Assembly: GCA_036927565.1 (NCBI GenBank)
Contig: JAYESD010000001.1
Span: 12,524,001 to 12,588,000, forward strand
Length of the DNA stretch: 64,000 nt
Origin: Tuctoria greenei
Taxonomy: Eukaryota; Streptophyta; Magnoliopsida; Poales; Poaceae
Direction of reading: 5' to 3'
Shown here: piece by piece, positions 44,104 through 55,808 of the stretch
Position numbering within the stretch: position 1 is the first letter of the stretch
How the letters are laid out: each line of letters opens with the position of its first letter
Position numbers and translations under genes: made by a program
The notes under the pieces: generated by a model
What the model was told of the DNA's origin: nothing
What the model saw: the letters and a program-made list of their open reading frames with translations, nothing else
Database searches by the model: none

Positions 44104-44740
44104 AATTTTTTATTTTAATATACCTTTTAAAAAACAATTTAATATTAATAATCCATGGTTTTTGAAATTTGCCAAAATGACCCACATTCGTAAGTGTCCC
44201 TTACGAAATGACATGTACGCAGCGAATTTCATAAGAGTCACTTACAAAATTCGACGTGGCCTGCCACGCTGGACGCCGGTCCCGAGACTGCTGGTCCTAA
44301 AGCAATCTCGTAAGTGTCCCATACGAAATTCAAAAGATGAGCAAGAAGCAATCTACTGTATGCATTATTTTATTGGTCGACTGTTCAGAATAGCTACCGC
44401 TGCATTAAACCGTGAGGAGAGGAACCGTGCTGCTGCAGTAGAGCTGTAGCAAAAGTACATTCAATAGTGCACCGAGTACTGTAGCATGGAGTATTACTGT
44501 TCATGGGTACTGTGCACTTCCTAAGTGTCACTTACAAAATGACTTGTCATCCTGGAAATTCCATTCTGACATTGTCACATCTGATGTGGCACACACAAAA
44601 TGCGAATTTCGTACGTGCCTCATACGAAATTCGAATTTCGTAAGAGACACTTACGAATGTGGGTCATTTTGATAAATTTCAAAAACCGTGGGTTATTAAT
44701 ATTAAATTGTTTTTTAAAAGGTATAAGAAAATAAAAAATT
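44104..44740. mobile_element. Mutator-like MITE with ~105-bp terminal inverted repeats
   Basis: 44104-44209 pairs with 44635-44740 at high identity. The inner part is made of repeated TTCGTAAGTG/TCGTAAGAGACAC-like segments in both orientations. A possible 9-bp target duplication is GGGAGGTGG (44095-44103) against GAGAGGTGG (44744-44752), with one mismatch and a 3-bp offset. No coding capacity. Confidence 0.8.
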
Positions 44741-44782
44741 CGTGAGAGGTGGGATGCTGCTTTGAGATACGTACCAGGACAG

Positions 44783-44866
44783 GTGTCTGTCATCTGCAAG
44801 GTGCTGTAAAGTGAGGTATTTACAGTGTCTGTCATCTGCAAGGTGCTGTAAAGTGAGGTATTTACA
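44783..44866 (+). repeat. Perfect tandem duplication, 2 x 42 bp
   Basis: The unit beginning GTGTCTGTCATCTGCAAGG occurs twice in a row (44783-44824, 44825-44866). It is about 260 bp downstream of the MYB stop codon. Confidence 0.9.
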
Positions 44867-45128
44867 GTGCTGTATATAATTTTTTTCCGAAACCTTGCGA
44901 TTCTCTCTTCTAATATTTTTGTACGTACCCGTTCTCTGAGACCAGAGCGTAGTAGATTACAGTGTCATTGTTGAACTCAACGCTGCATGCTATGCTTTAC
45001 TGCACAAGGTTATACATACGGCATAATTAATTTACATTTTCAGCTATGCAAACAGATTATTTTACAGAATGATTCGCAACGACCTATGTGAAAAAAACGC
45101 CCAGCTTGTGCAGGGCGGCCATGCATGC

Positions 45129-47202
45129 CTAGTTGATTCCGAAGAACTCGCTCACAGAGAGCAAATCGCAGAACCCTCCTCCCTGCACGTCAATCTGATC
45201 CGCCGGCGCGTCGTCGAAGCCCCAGCAGACGCCGCCGTCGTAGTCGAGGCCGTGCAGGGAATCGACGTCGCCGCACGGCCCGTCTACCTGCACGGACCCC
45301 TGGTGGCTCATCAGGCTGCTCCCGCTCATCACGTCGAAGACGCCGGCGGCGTCCAGACCCGGCGCCAGCAGGCTGGTGCCGTAGTCCATGTCGAGCCAGT
45401 CCGCGAACATGACCTTGGGGAGAACGGGCGCGTGCGGCCGCACCGCAGCGGCCGCGCCCGCGGGCTCGGCGACGGCGAGGCAGGTCGAGTCGTCGGCCGA
45501 GGACGACTCGACCGGCCCGGACGAGTCAGAGCTCGCCGGCCGGTTGAGGTGTTCCTGGCTGGTAGTCTCGCTGGAGTTCGGGCTGCCACGGGCGTCTTCG
45601 GAGTCGGCTGTCGGCGCGTCCGCCGCCGCGCACTTGCTTGCCTTCGCGCCCTCGACGCGCTTTTTGAGGTACGAGTTCCAGTAGTTCTTCACCTCGTTGT
45701 CGGTCCGGCCAGGCAGGTGCCGCGCGATGTGAGACCACCTGAGAAGCGCAAAAAAATTCTCACCGTGTCAGAGAGCAGTCAATAGTTAGAAACCCGCACT
45801 ACAAATGGTTAAATTTTACTGTTCGGTGGAACTTGCTCTGTCGGCGGGATAAGGCACATGCAAATTTTACTCGGCGATCACGTGCCACGTTTTCGGCATC
45901 TCTCAGCGTACCTTGTGTAGCTTTCTACACGACGTAAGGAGAAGACGTGACGCATTCGTGAGACCGTCACCACCAAAACCTTTCTTTCTCGCGTAGGTTT
46001 ATTAATACTGTATTATCGTACAGTACTACAGTCCAACGAAGAACCAATTATTGCGAGTACTAGTCATCGTCCAGATTGTCAAAGTAGAAACAGCTTTTAT
46101 AAAACTGCAGGTGATGAAGTTCAATTGGGCTGGGCGGCTGGCCAGTTGACATTTGTATTTATATAAAATCGTCGTACATTGGTTAACATAAAAGAATCTG
46201 AGACCATGTTTCGTTTCAGGTACAAAATTTAAGCTAATGAAACGAGGCAAAAATTGGCTTTGCTTCCACCAGGAAACAATTACCACTACTTTTAGGTTTT
46301 GTCAGTTTATTCTTATGTTTTTCTTCATTTTTCTTTAAATTTGGGGGTTCTTGTAAAAATGGCTCATCGTGACTAAGCACACCTTTTAGTAAACAAATGA
46401 AAAAGAAAATTCTTATTATTCACAATCATCAATCTTCCACTCGGGAAAGATGCAATCGAGTATCTCGATATGGAGCGCAGATGTCAGCATCAACTCCACC
46501 ACTTAAAGCGGTCTCCGTGGCAAACATCAGCATTTCTCCTTTTTCTCTTCACTGTAAATATTTTTTATCTTAAAAACTGAATTTACCAGCTTAACCCCAC
46601 TAGTATAGCAAAGATAAAAACAGTAATTCAATCTCAAATGCATGTAGATTATGTTCTTTTTGTTGCCACCATCGATCAATCCGGTCGCTGTAAAATGCTA
46701 AATGTAAGTCTGGTGCTTTGCTTACTTGTTACCCAGCTTGGCGCGAAGGTTCATGACGGTTTCCTCTTCTTCCCGGGAGAACATGCCGTGCTTCAGCCCT
46801 GGCCTCAGGTAGTTGATCCATCTCAGCCTGCAGCTCTTGCCGTTGCGCTGCAGACCTGCGCGCGCGGCAATTCAGGAAGAGAATTCAGCGCACAAAGCCA
46901 AGGTACATTCCACAACAGATTGCTTGTGCTAAAGAAGAACATGCAAGCACGCGGAATCGAACATATTAGAGCTTGGCGCAACGCGATTTGCCCAATTCCC
47001 CTCGATTCCTTTGGAGAGAGAGATCGATTTTCTGAAAATGCATGCATGTATGGATGCAGTTCTTACCGGCCTTGGCGGGGAGGGCGCTCCAGCAGCCGTG
47101 GCCGTAGCGGAGGATGAAGTCGCGGAGCTTCTGGTCCTCCTCCGGCGACCATAGGCCCTTCCGGAACTGCGCCTTGGGCTTCTGGCAAGCCTTGCACCCC
47201 AT
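45129..47202 (-). CDS. R2R3-MYB transcription factor (LAF1/MYB18-like)
   Basis: Three exons: 47202-47067, 46855-46726 and 45738-45129, with introns of 211 and 987 bp and donors CCG/GTAAGA and CAA/GTAAGC. Splice phases (1 and 2) and the 136/130-nt exon sizes match the canonical R2R3-MYB layout. The 291-residue product begins MGCKACQKPK. R2 (about 14-62) has three Trp. R3 (about 63-115) has Phe for the first Trp, as usual, and the Gly-Arg-Thr-Asp-Asn-Glu recognition segment. The bHLH-interaction signature is not seen in R3. The C-terminus is Ala/Ser/Asp-rich and should hold the activation region. Resemblance is to the LAF1/MYB18/MYB19 clade; a light-signalling role is inference only. No breaks seen. 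Confidence 0.93.
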
Positions 47203-47379
47203 TGATTTGGTGGAGGAGAAACGTCGTCACGGAGGTGGGGCTGAGAGCTCCGGGCAGGACAGTGCGAGTTCGAGGCGCTGGCAGCGTGGAGTCGCAGAGG
47301 AGAGGAGAGTGGGATGCCCTTTGGTGACTTGGTGTCGGTCTGCGGTGGCGTGAGGGCAGAGACGTCGCTTTGTGCAGGA

Positions 47380-47389
47380 GTTTATAGGG
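47380..47389 (-). promoter_or_regulatory. TATA box and nearby CCAAT of the MYB gene
   Basis: Read on the minus strand, CCTATAAAC lies about 180 bp upstream of the MYB ATG, with ATTGG about 10 bp further upstream. This predicts a start near 47350 and a ~150-nt leader. Confidence 0.55.
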
Positions 47390-49115
47390 CTACAACCAAT
47401 CATTTGTAAAATTTACCAGCCTTATCAGGAGATTAAAAAATAAGAGGTTAGGTCGCTCGTGTCACTTTTATAGTCATCGATCGTCCGATCAAGGACTTTT
47501 GCGAGGTAACGTATCTCTTTGGTTTCCAGAACTTGAACGAACAGGGCACAACAGGACATTTTGGAGGAATCAGGTAGTTAGCCCTGCAAGTGCTGTTTAG
47601 CAATTACAGTAGTGAGGTTATTTGGCTTGACTTCGAGTTTATTTGGTTTGGGGAAGGGATTTTGCATCCGCGGCCCGTGCTTACGCAGCCACGCTGCCGT
47701 CCCTGTTGCCAATATTTTTTTCGAAAATGCGTCGCTGTTGCTGGTACAAGGGAAATGATGTACAACATTGTTTTTTCTTTATGCTGATTTTTTGCTTCTG
47801 ACCGAAGGAAAAAATAGTACATATACATGTCCTTTTGTCTACACTTACAAATCTAAATGCAGAGAAAACTGAACTATAAGGTACAATATGGATTCATATA
47901 CATATTGTTGAGAGAGAACGGAAGCCAAGACCCGGTCCTTTTATTCTGTTTTATTATTTGATTATGTGGATTGGCGGCCGTACCAATATCGTTTACTTGG
48001 TTACATTTTCATTTCCCTGTTCGGCGCCATCATGCAGATTTGTTTTTCTTTTCTGTAGACAGGTTGCAAGAGAGTAGACAGTTACTGCAGACGATTTGAG
48101 TCCGTAGAGAGAGAGGGTAGTATACGGCGTGGTGGAACGTCTCCGACCTATCGATGCCTTGCTAGAGTCAAAACTCGTTGTGGTGGATGCGCCTGCAGCA
48201 CACGGAATCGGGCGGCAATGATCGGCGAAGGATTTTGCTTGTGTGAAGGGACGACGGCTCGAACCTTTTTTGTGGGGATCCTGAAGGCCACCTAACCGCG
48301 GCACAATAGGACAAACGAGTGGCGGCTGAGACTGAGAGGCGTTGAGGCACGAGGGGCGTGCGGTTCCGTTGTCCGTCGGTGTATATAGAAGACTTTCGCC
48401 TGCCGAGGAAAGGAAAAAATATGTGAAGAATTCAGACTTGCTAACGACGAACAGCGTGTTTCAACGCTCCATCGCCACTCTGTGTACCCGCGTATTCGAA
48501 ACCCATATTCGGCTCTGTTTGTCGAAGGGGGTTGATCCAACAGTGCGAGGTGGACTTTCTCATCACGTGCCGTGGCGAACGGTGGGAGTACGGTGATCCG
48601 GTCCGCTGCCGAGGCGGTGTTGGCCCGCGCCGATGCGCCAAAACCAGGTCGACGTCAATGGGAGGAGAGGCGGATCGATCGATCGGCCTCAGCTTCCGGG
48701 GTTGTCTCCTCTCCTCCAAGCCCATGCCGCATACGCATGCGTCCTTAGTTTTATGGCATTGTTTGCTGGCGGCGTCGGCGCCTTATCCGGCCTCGGCTGC
48801 AAGGAATCACCAACGCACGGGAGTCTGATCAGAGCTTCCACATGCGCCGAGCGTTCGTTAAGGGCATCCACGATGGTGCATACGGATGCTGTCTGTCTGC
48901 AAGTGGTTTGTATATGGGACGCAAACAACTTGTACATTTGACTGTCGATTCACACTTTAATTCATGATGATCAAGTGTACATTTGATCTTTGTAGGCCAC
49001 GTCGTTGTTTGTTTAAGAGAATACATTTTGGACTCACGAGCTTATAGAAGAGAATATAGGCGGGAGAGTTGAAGGCCTACGAGGCCCGGGGCCAAGGTGC
49101 GGATGACGACTGTGT
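47390..49115. other. Upstream region of the MYB gene, no gene recognised
   Basis: Mixed composition with no domain, splice pattern or repeat that I could support. It holds the MYB promoter and probably old, unrecognised transposon debris. Confidence 0.5.
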
Positions 49116-49550
49116 GGTGCTGGGTAAGCCGTGACGACTTCGCCCACTCGGGGTTGTTGCGACCGCGTCAGGCCGGGAGCCCGCCGCCGTGTAACCGTGC
49201 CGCCGATATCTTGGACAGAGGCAGCGCCAGACGGGGATTTCACGTTGCGGTGGCCCCAAGCGAAGAAGGTTCATGCGACCAACGTCGGCTCCGGCACTCG
49301 CTTCTGCTTGGTCTGAATCCGCATCATCACGTTGGGAACCTTCAACAGTTTGCGTTGTCGATGTGTCGGCTCCGCAACAAAAATGAGCGTGAGCGTGAGT
49401 GATGTAACCCTACGCACGCAGGCCATGAAAGACGAGACGACTACGTCACTGTTCGGGGCCGGCAGGCGGCAGGGAAACCGTCGTCGTTTCAGACAGCAAC
49501 GTGTCGTGTGTGCTGTGCAAGGCTTTGCCGCAACACCAAAGCAACTCGTG
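49116..49550 (+). repeat. Duplicated block, copy 1 (uninterrupted)
   Basis: About 435 bp match 50303-52656 in the same orientation once two insertions in the second copy are removed. Shared blocks include the GGTGCTGGG start, the GCTTCTGCTTGGTCTGAATC segment and the GCAAGGCTTTGCC end. No gene was recognised in it. The 750 bp between copies (49551-50302) hold nothing I can identify. Confidence 0.85.
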
Positions 49551-50605
49551 CGGCGGCGCTCGCAGGGAAGAAATAGGAAATGAAAATCAAGGCTCCTCGT
49601 TGTCGCGCGTGACGAGCGCCCACAGGTGCACCAAGACGCGGATCCTGCTTTGCTTGAGGTGTGCCCATGCCGTTGTCAGCTTCCGGGCCCTGATCTTGAC
49701 GCGCGTTCGGCTTCCTTCCTCCTCCCAGCGTTTTGCACGCGCCCGTCTTTGTTTCGTGCACACATGAAAGATTCGCATGAATGGAACATCGTCATCGTCT
49801 GCTCACACATCGACCCCACGACAAAAAAACTACCTCTCCGGAACGTGACGTGTGAATTGTTAATTGCACCACATGCAAGGAAAAAGGCACCAGTACTGAA
49901 CTATGGAATATTGGAGTATATGTATACTAACTCAAAGGAAAAGACTCCCAACTTTCAAGAAGTTATTTTACTGTCAAGTGTGGAGAGACAGATGCGGTCA
50001 AGCAGATGTGACAAAAACCTCATGACTCGATGAACCAACTGCCATGGGGAGCATCCCTCATTATCATAAATTATAGCGTCACTCGACACCGTTCATGTCA
50101 CCAACCAATATCGACGAAATTGTTCATTATCATATTCACATGTTGCTCACTATCTTTTACGTTTTTTTTATCTGCAAAGATACTATAATTTGTCACTCGC
50201 AAAAAAGTACGGTATATAATATAATTGGTGCGTGTATAATTCTGAATTGTTTCCCAGTTGCACTTGGCAGAATAATGCCGACAGTCTGTTTATAATATAT
50301 GCGGTGCTGGGGAAGCCTTGACGACTTCGCCCATTTGGGATTGTTGCGTTGCGATTGCGTCAGGCCGGGAGCCTGCCGCCGTAACCGTGCCGCCGACATT
50401 TGGGGCAAAGGCAGCGCCAGACCGGGATTTCACGTTGCAGTGGCCAAGCTAAGAAGGTTCTTCACGCGACCAACGTCGGCTCCAGCACTTGCTTCTGCTT
50501 GGTCTGAATCCGCATCATCACGTTGGGAACCCTCAACAGTTCGCGTTGTGGATGTGTCGGCTCCGCAACAGAAATGAGCGTGAGTGATGTAACCCTACTC
50601 ACTTA

Positions 50606-50737
50606 GACTATTCGCATCAGCGCCCTCTAAAGCATACTCTATGTACTATTCTTCTTTAGTTTTTACAGTACGTACTCTAAATTATACTGTCAAACAGTGT
50701 ATTCAGTATGCTTTACAGTGTGCCACTGCGGACGGTC
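50606..50737. mobile_element. 132-bp MITE with TTA target duplication (Tourist/PIF-like)
   Basis: Ends GACTATTCGCA and (reverse complement) GACCGTCCGCA form a short imperfect TIR flanked by TTA at 50603-50605 and 50738-50740. Copy 1 of the duplicated block lacks it, confirming insertion. Confidence 0.75.
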
Positions 50738-50813
50738 TTAGGCCATGAAAAAGGAGCCAACTGTCACTGTTCGGGGCCGGCCGGGAAGCCGTCGTCGCTC
50801 CAGACAGCAACAT

Positions 50814-52606
50814 CACTAAACGAATCCCGTCGCAAATAAGCTATTTGCGATGGTTTTTGGCCGTCGCAAGTTAGTCATCGCAAATAAAGCTATTTGCGAC
50901 GGCTCGCTGAAGTCGTCACAAGTTATGACCAGGACGCGGGTGGACCCCACACGGCTATTTGTGACGGTAGAGCTGTCGCAATTAAGTTCTTATTTGCGAT
51001 GGCCAGACCGTCGCAAATAATATCAGCCGATGGGACCCACGCGGCCATCCGACAGGACCCACGCGGCCATTTGCGACAGCCTGACTGTCGCAAATAGGAC
51101 CTTAATTGTGACGGCCCGACCGTCGCAAATAACAGAGACTTGTTTGCGATGGTCAGGAGACTTATTTGCGACGGTACTGTATAAAAAGCCGTCGCAAATA
51201 AAGTTTTTTAATTTTTTTTTTTAAAAAGAAAATGCTACCCGACTCAATAGCGAGTAACACAGACAGACATCACAGTCACAATATATAACAGTCACAAAAC
51301 AACATCATAATATATCGTTCATACATCGCATATCACCATCAACAAAGCAAACAAAGGCTCACTTGCCTGTCTGACCTTCGAAGCCACCTCTGAAGCCATC
51401 CAATCCTACGTTACTGATCCTATCTCCAGCCGAAATGGTCTTTGTGCCTTCATCAGTATCTATAGTGCATTTGCTTTGAAGGCTAGCCTACCACTACTTT
51501 AGACCACATTATTGCATTGCGCCAAACAAGTAGAAATGTTATAATCTATGTCTAAACGGCCCATTAGGTTATTCTCTTATATTGCATTCATTAACCCTTT
51601 TCTTTCTCCTGAAAAGGGTGTTTTCTTCTCTACACATCTGGAAGTTGGTTCCAGGAGCTCTCACATGTGCACCATATAATTCCACCATCCAGAACTCGTC
51701 CAGGTGACTATGCCTGATAATATTTTCCTTATTCAAATTGTTCACTTTTAACTCTCTTTATCCTCATGTCATCTTGTCAAATTCTATTCTATTTCTTTCT
51801 TTCTTTCTTTCTTATAGATGTTCCACATTCACCTCTGTGGAACAATTAGCCAATGTTACATGAACCATTAATATCTTGCAACATGTATCATTTGGTTACA
51901 GTACCAAAAACAGAGTTTGAAAGAAAACTACACCATTGAGTGATGTGCTACAAACACATCAAGGTATATTTTTTTGAGAACGAACAAAGGGATTCTGGAT
52001 GAAGCTGGTTGTTGTAAGCTGGTCAGTAAGTTATCTTTACACAGTTGTATTGCTCAATTCAGTTAAATAGAATGCATACGATCTTCTGTTTATCTCAAGC
52101 ACACAATTGTGCTTAATAGCTTAAAATGTGGTCAGTAGCATGACATCGAAAATACTGTAGACATAAATGTGAAGTTTCATTAACAGACCATGAAATAATT
52201 TAACGTATGGGAGTTTTGGGGGCGGTGTGAGAATGAGCCTATCGGGCGCCGACGGGGCAGATATAAGCCCTTATTTGCGATGGCTACCTTAATTGCGACG
52301 TCCCTAAGTTCAGGTCGTCGCAATTAATTTAATTTGTGACAGTCATTTTTGTAGCCGTCGCAAATAAAGTCCTATTTGCGACGGCTGTTTAATTTGCGAC
52401 GGCCCTAGTGTTGGCCGTCGCAAATAAATCGCAAATAAGGTTTATTTGTGACGGCTTTGTTGGCAGCCGTTGCAAATAAGGTTTTATTTGCGACGGCCTG
52501 TCTTTTTGCGACGGCCTAAGGCCGACCGTCGCAATTTACGTTATTTGTGACGGCTGGCCGTCGCAAATAAAATTAGCCATCGCAAATGATCGCGTTTCCT
52601 GTAGTG
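50814..52606. mobile_element. Non-autonomous CACTA element (1.79 kb)
   Basis: It starts CACTA at 50814 and ends TAGTG at 52602-52606 (CACTACAGGAAA on the other strand). Subterminal arrays of TTTGCGACGGC in both orientations fill 50835-51210 and 52265-52590. The middle (51230-52260) has no gene and a short TTTC microsatellite. Flanks CAT (50811-50813) and CGT (52607-52609) fit a 3-bp duplication of CGT with one mutation, since copy 1 reads AACGTGTCG at the empty site. Confidence 0.9.
51791..51813 (+). repeat. TTTC microsatellite
   Basis: About five to six TTTC units in the core of the non-autonomous CACTA element. Confidence 0.8.
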
Positions 52607-52656
52607 CGTGTCGTGTGTGCTGCGCAAGGCTTTGCCTGAACAGCAAGCAACTGGTG

Positions 52657-53420
52657 GAATTTTTTTATTAATATACCATTTTAAAAAGAATTTAATATAA
52701 GTAAATCACGGAATGACAAATTGGCAATAATGATCCAGAGTCGTACGTGCCTCATACAAAATTTGAATTTTGTATAAGACTCATGCGAAATGCGCATTTC
52801 GTCTGTGCTACGTTAGTTGGTGCATGCCATGGTGGAGAAAATGCTGACCACAGTGGAACAAATTTCGTACGTGCCTAGAGGTGGCCAAATGGGCCGGGCT
52901 AAACGGGCCAGCCCGAAGTACGACAAAAATGGCCCGGCACGAGCACGACCCGGCAAAAAAAAATAGGCCCGGGCTGGCCCGAGGAACGACACGGGCCGTG
53001 TCCGGGCCTGGATCTTCGGCCCGTCAGGCTTGCTGGCACGACCCGATTAGGACCGGCACGATCGGCCCGCCGGGTGCCCCGGCCCGGCACGACCCGTTTA
53101 GGCCCGAATAGTGATTTTTCGGTTATTTTTATTATATTTTTACTAAAATTGTCTACGGGCCGGCCCGACCCGGCATGGCCCGGTATGGCCCGGCACGACC
53201 CGACACGGTTAAAATGGATTCGGGCCGTGCCTGGGCCTGGATCCCTGACCTGTGGGTCGGCCCGGTACGACCTGATTTTTTTCCAGGCTGTGCCGGACCC
53301 AAGTTTTTTAGGCACGAGCCCGGCCGGGCTCAGGCCGGGCCGACCTGGCACGTCCCGTTGGCCACCTATATACGTGCCTCATACGAAGTGCACAGTACCT
53401 TCGTACGAGACACATACGAA
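52657..53420. mobile_element. Degenerate relative of the MITE at 44104, interrupted by a hAT-like MITE
   Basis: The left end (AATTTTTTTATTAATATACC, 52659 on) and the inner CGTACGTGCCTCATACAAAA-type repeats resemble 44104-44740. A matching right terminus was not found, so the end given is approximate. Confidence 0.5.
52876..53370. mobile_element. hAT-like MITE (495 bp)
   Basis: The ends TAGAGGTGGCC and GGCCACCTATA (reverse complement TATAGGTGGCC) are inverted repeats. The perfect 8-bp duplication TACGTGCC flanks them (52868-52875, 53371-53378), as expected for hAT transposition. The interior is GC-rich with many CCCGGCACGACCCG-like units. Long open frames here reflect composition. Confidence 0.88.
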
Positions 53421-54426
53421 ATTCGTCTTTGCCCAATTTTGACACTGCGTTTGATGAAATTTACACATAAGTTTATCAAAATTTATAGATCGATTTTCTA
53501 AAAATTTCCAAAGTATAAAATAGAGCATACATTGTGAAGTTTTCAATTCAATGAAGTTCCTATATGTTTAGTATGTAGAAACGAGAGTAATTGAATACGT
53601 TATTAGGCAATACGATCACATTTCTGCATGTTCGTAAAATGTATCCAGTTTTGGTTTTTTGTTTAGAAACAATTGGAGTTAGAATTGGTAGAAACGTTTA
53701 CAAAAGTTATTGTAATGTAAGTTTTGTTGAGTATAAAAAATAAGTTATCAATATATTTTATGGGTTTTTAATGGGAGTCGATAACAATTGCATAGTTTCA
53801 AAAATTATAGAAATAATTGTTCTAAAATTGAAAAGCTCGGCGGCGGTTACATCAAATGAAATTACATAGTTCCGAAAATATGTTCATATTACTTGCCACT
53901 CTACTACTACAGTACATGAGGCAAAACATACGTACACATATTTTTAGAAGAAAATAAAAAATAAGTAATACAAAAGACGTGTGTATCACACACTTAAGAT
54001 GTGTCAATCTAATCTTAACATGTCTTAATTGAATTGAACGCCGAGCATAGTTTACCCAATTTGCTACTGAGTGCAACGAGAGTATTTTACCTTACGCAAA
54101 GCATCCGGACCGGCTTCCCTTGCGTGACGAGCTCTCTCGTGCATGCGCTCTCGCTCAGCCTCTCGTACCTGTGCTGCAATGCATCCCTCCTCTGCAGCCT
54201 TGCGATCACACTCTGCGAACCATTGTTGAATTTCTTCTTGCCTCTTGTGACGACGCTCCTCCTGTGCAACTCTATTCCTCCCCTCTTGCTCTATTCTTTC
54301 ATCTCACTCTATTTCTTCTTTGAACTTAGTCGAGCCATTCTCTGAACCTCCTCGGCATCTTCTGCCAATTGTTCCTGGAGTCGCAAAAAGGTGGTGGTGA
54401 CTGCACAAGTTTTTGTACAAAAGGTT
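53421..54426. other. AT-rich stretch, no gene recognised
   Basis: No splice-supported coding sequence, terminal repeats or target duplications could be supported. The left end of the MULE to the right may lie here. Confidence 0.45.
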
Positions 54427-54466
54427 AGATTGTATAGCATTCATAAAAACAAAAATAATATTGCAA

Positions 54467-54682
54467 TTACATTTTTTCTACCACCTGGAAGAAACGGCAT
54501 GTCCTGTGAGGAGGATCGTACTCGTAGTTTCCGCACATCCAAAGTAGGCAACCATACGAGTCACCAGGTCGAAGATCTCTAACAAACCTATAATCAGTGC
54601 GATATAAACACATTAGAAGTTGTAATCCGTCGGGGATTGGAACATTTTCTTTGTTTGTGGGTGGTGAGAAATGCTCGTCCAT
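54467..54682 (-). pseudogene. GRF-like zinc-finger fragment
   Basis: The frame from ATG 54682 ends with a Cys-X-Asn-Tyr...Asp-Pro...Cys-X-Phe-Phe pattern, the second half of a GRF-type zinc finger. The Trp expected after Phe-Phe-Gln is replaced and the frame stops soon after. It is likely a partial or decayed copy of the unit at 55345-55808. Confidence 0.5.
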
Positions 54683-55344
54683 GGTACTAAGGTATATGGA
54701 ATGATTGTAGTAAGTGTGTGTATTGAAGTTGGTAGCAGACTGAGTGTTATATAGACGAACGAATGATGGTGTATGGACTTAGTATAGGAGAAATTTCATC
54801 CTTGAGATGGATAAGTGTGAACTGACATTTCATGTGGTCTAACATGGAGCAGTGCAATTTCGTTCTTCTCTTGTACGGGATTCGCCTGACATGGAGCAGT
54901 GCAATGTCATGAATTTTGTGTACGAGATTCACCTGACATGGAAAAGTGCAATGTTGTTAATTTCATGTACGAGATTCGCCTGATAAGGAGCAGTGCAATG
55001 TCGTGAATTTTGTGTACGAGATTTGCCTGACATAAACCTGTTGATATCGTGGATTAGTTTCATGTGGGTTTTTGTCGTATTTTATGTAGATAAGATTCAT
55101 CTTACAAGATTCGTCTGAGAAGTCAGAAAGTAGTATGGCGAGTGCAAAGTAGGTAGACAACAAACTAATTTTAACATACTTTTCATTCGAAACATACTTG
55201 TGATACATTGGAAACATACTTTTGATACATGCGAAACATACTTCTGATACATGCGAAACATATTTCGCTACTTCGTTACTACTTGTGACGCGGACAGTTG
55301 CAAGATATGTTATTGCAAACGCCGTTATCATCCTCATCATTCGT

Positions 55345-55808
55345 CTAACTTGTAACATGATATAGTTCCATTTGTTGAAGTTCCATTTCAGCTAGTTCAC
55401 CCACTAAATCTTGATTGCGACGTTGTACATGTTTAATGTACTCTCGAGTAGCCTTAATAGGTGGTGAATCAACCCAATGTGTATATCCACAATTTTCATC
55501 ATCATAGTAAGCCTAAAACTAAAAGCATTGTCAGTAAAACTGCATATATGAAAGATGTTTTGAAAATGATATTTAATACTTACTCCACCAACGAGACAAC
55601 GAAAGAAACGACGACCACTGTCGTCTCCTTCATCCATCATTTGGACAATAGAATCTAGATCACAACGACACTTAGGCCACTCCTGTTTGCTGCCATCGTA
55701 TAGTCGTAGTGGATTAAACGGGTCAAAATCACTCTTAGTAAAAAGCGGGAACTCATATAATGGCGGTTCATACCAAGTTGGGCCTCCTATCAAGTAATTT
55801 TCAAGCAT
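55345..55808 (-). CDS. GRF-type zinc-finger protein, two exons
   Basis: Exon 1 is 55808-55584 and exon 2 55512-55345, joined by a 71-bp GT-AG intron in phase 0. The 130-residue product has Cys-Arg-Cys, then Gly-Arg-Arg-Phe-Phe-Arg-Cys, then (after the splice) Cys-Gly-Tyr-Thr-His-Trp-Val-Asp, the GRF zinc-finger order. A short coiled-coil C-terminus follows. GRF fingers bind single-stranded DNA in some proteins. In grasses they also occur in transposon-associated proteins, the likelier case here. The frame is open upstream of ATG 55808, so the N-terminus may be longer. Confidence 0.6.

Larger units (their letters stand above)
50303..52656 (+). repeat. Duplicated block, copy 2 (carries two insertions)
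   Basis: It matches 49116-49550. It is interrupted by a 132-bp MITE (50606-50737) and a CACTA element (50814-52606). Confidence 0.85.

Noticed and set aside
45069..45785. Plus-strand frame of 238 codons
   Set aside because: It is the complement of MYB exon 3; the minus-strand frame encodes the conserved R3 repeat.
46638..47117. Plus-strand frame of 159 codons
   Set aside because: It overlaps MYB exons 1-2 and intron 1 on the opposite strand and has no domain.
48150..49080. Overlapping frames in both strands upstream of the MYB gene
   Set aside because: No start context, splice structure, domain or repeat was found that favours any of them.
52881..53501. GC-rich frames that could suggest a host gene
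   Set aside because: They lie inside a hAT-like MITE with clear ends and an 8-bp duplication; the proteins are low-complexity.
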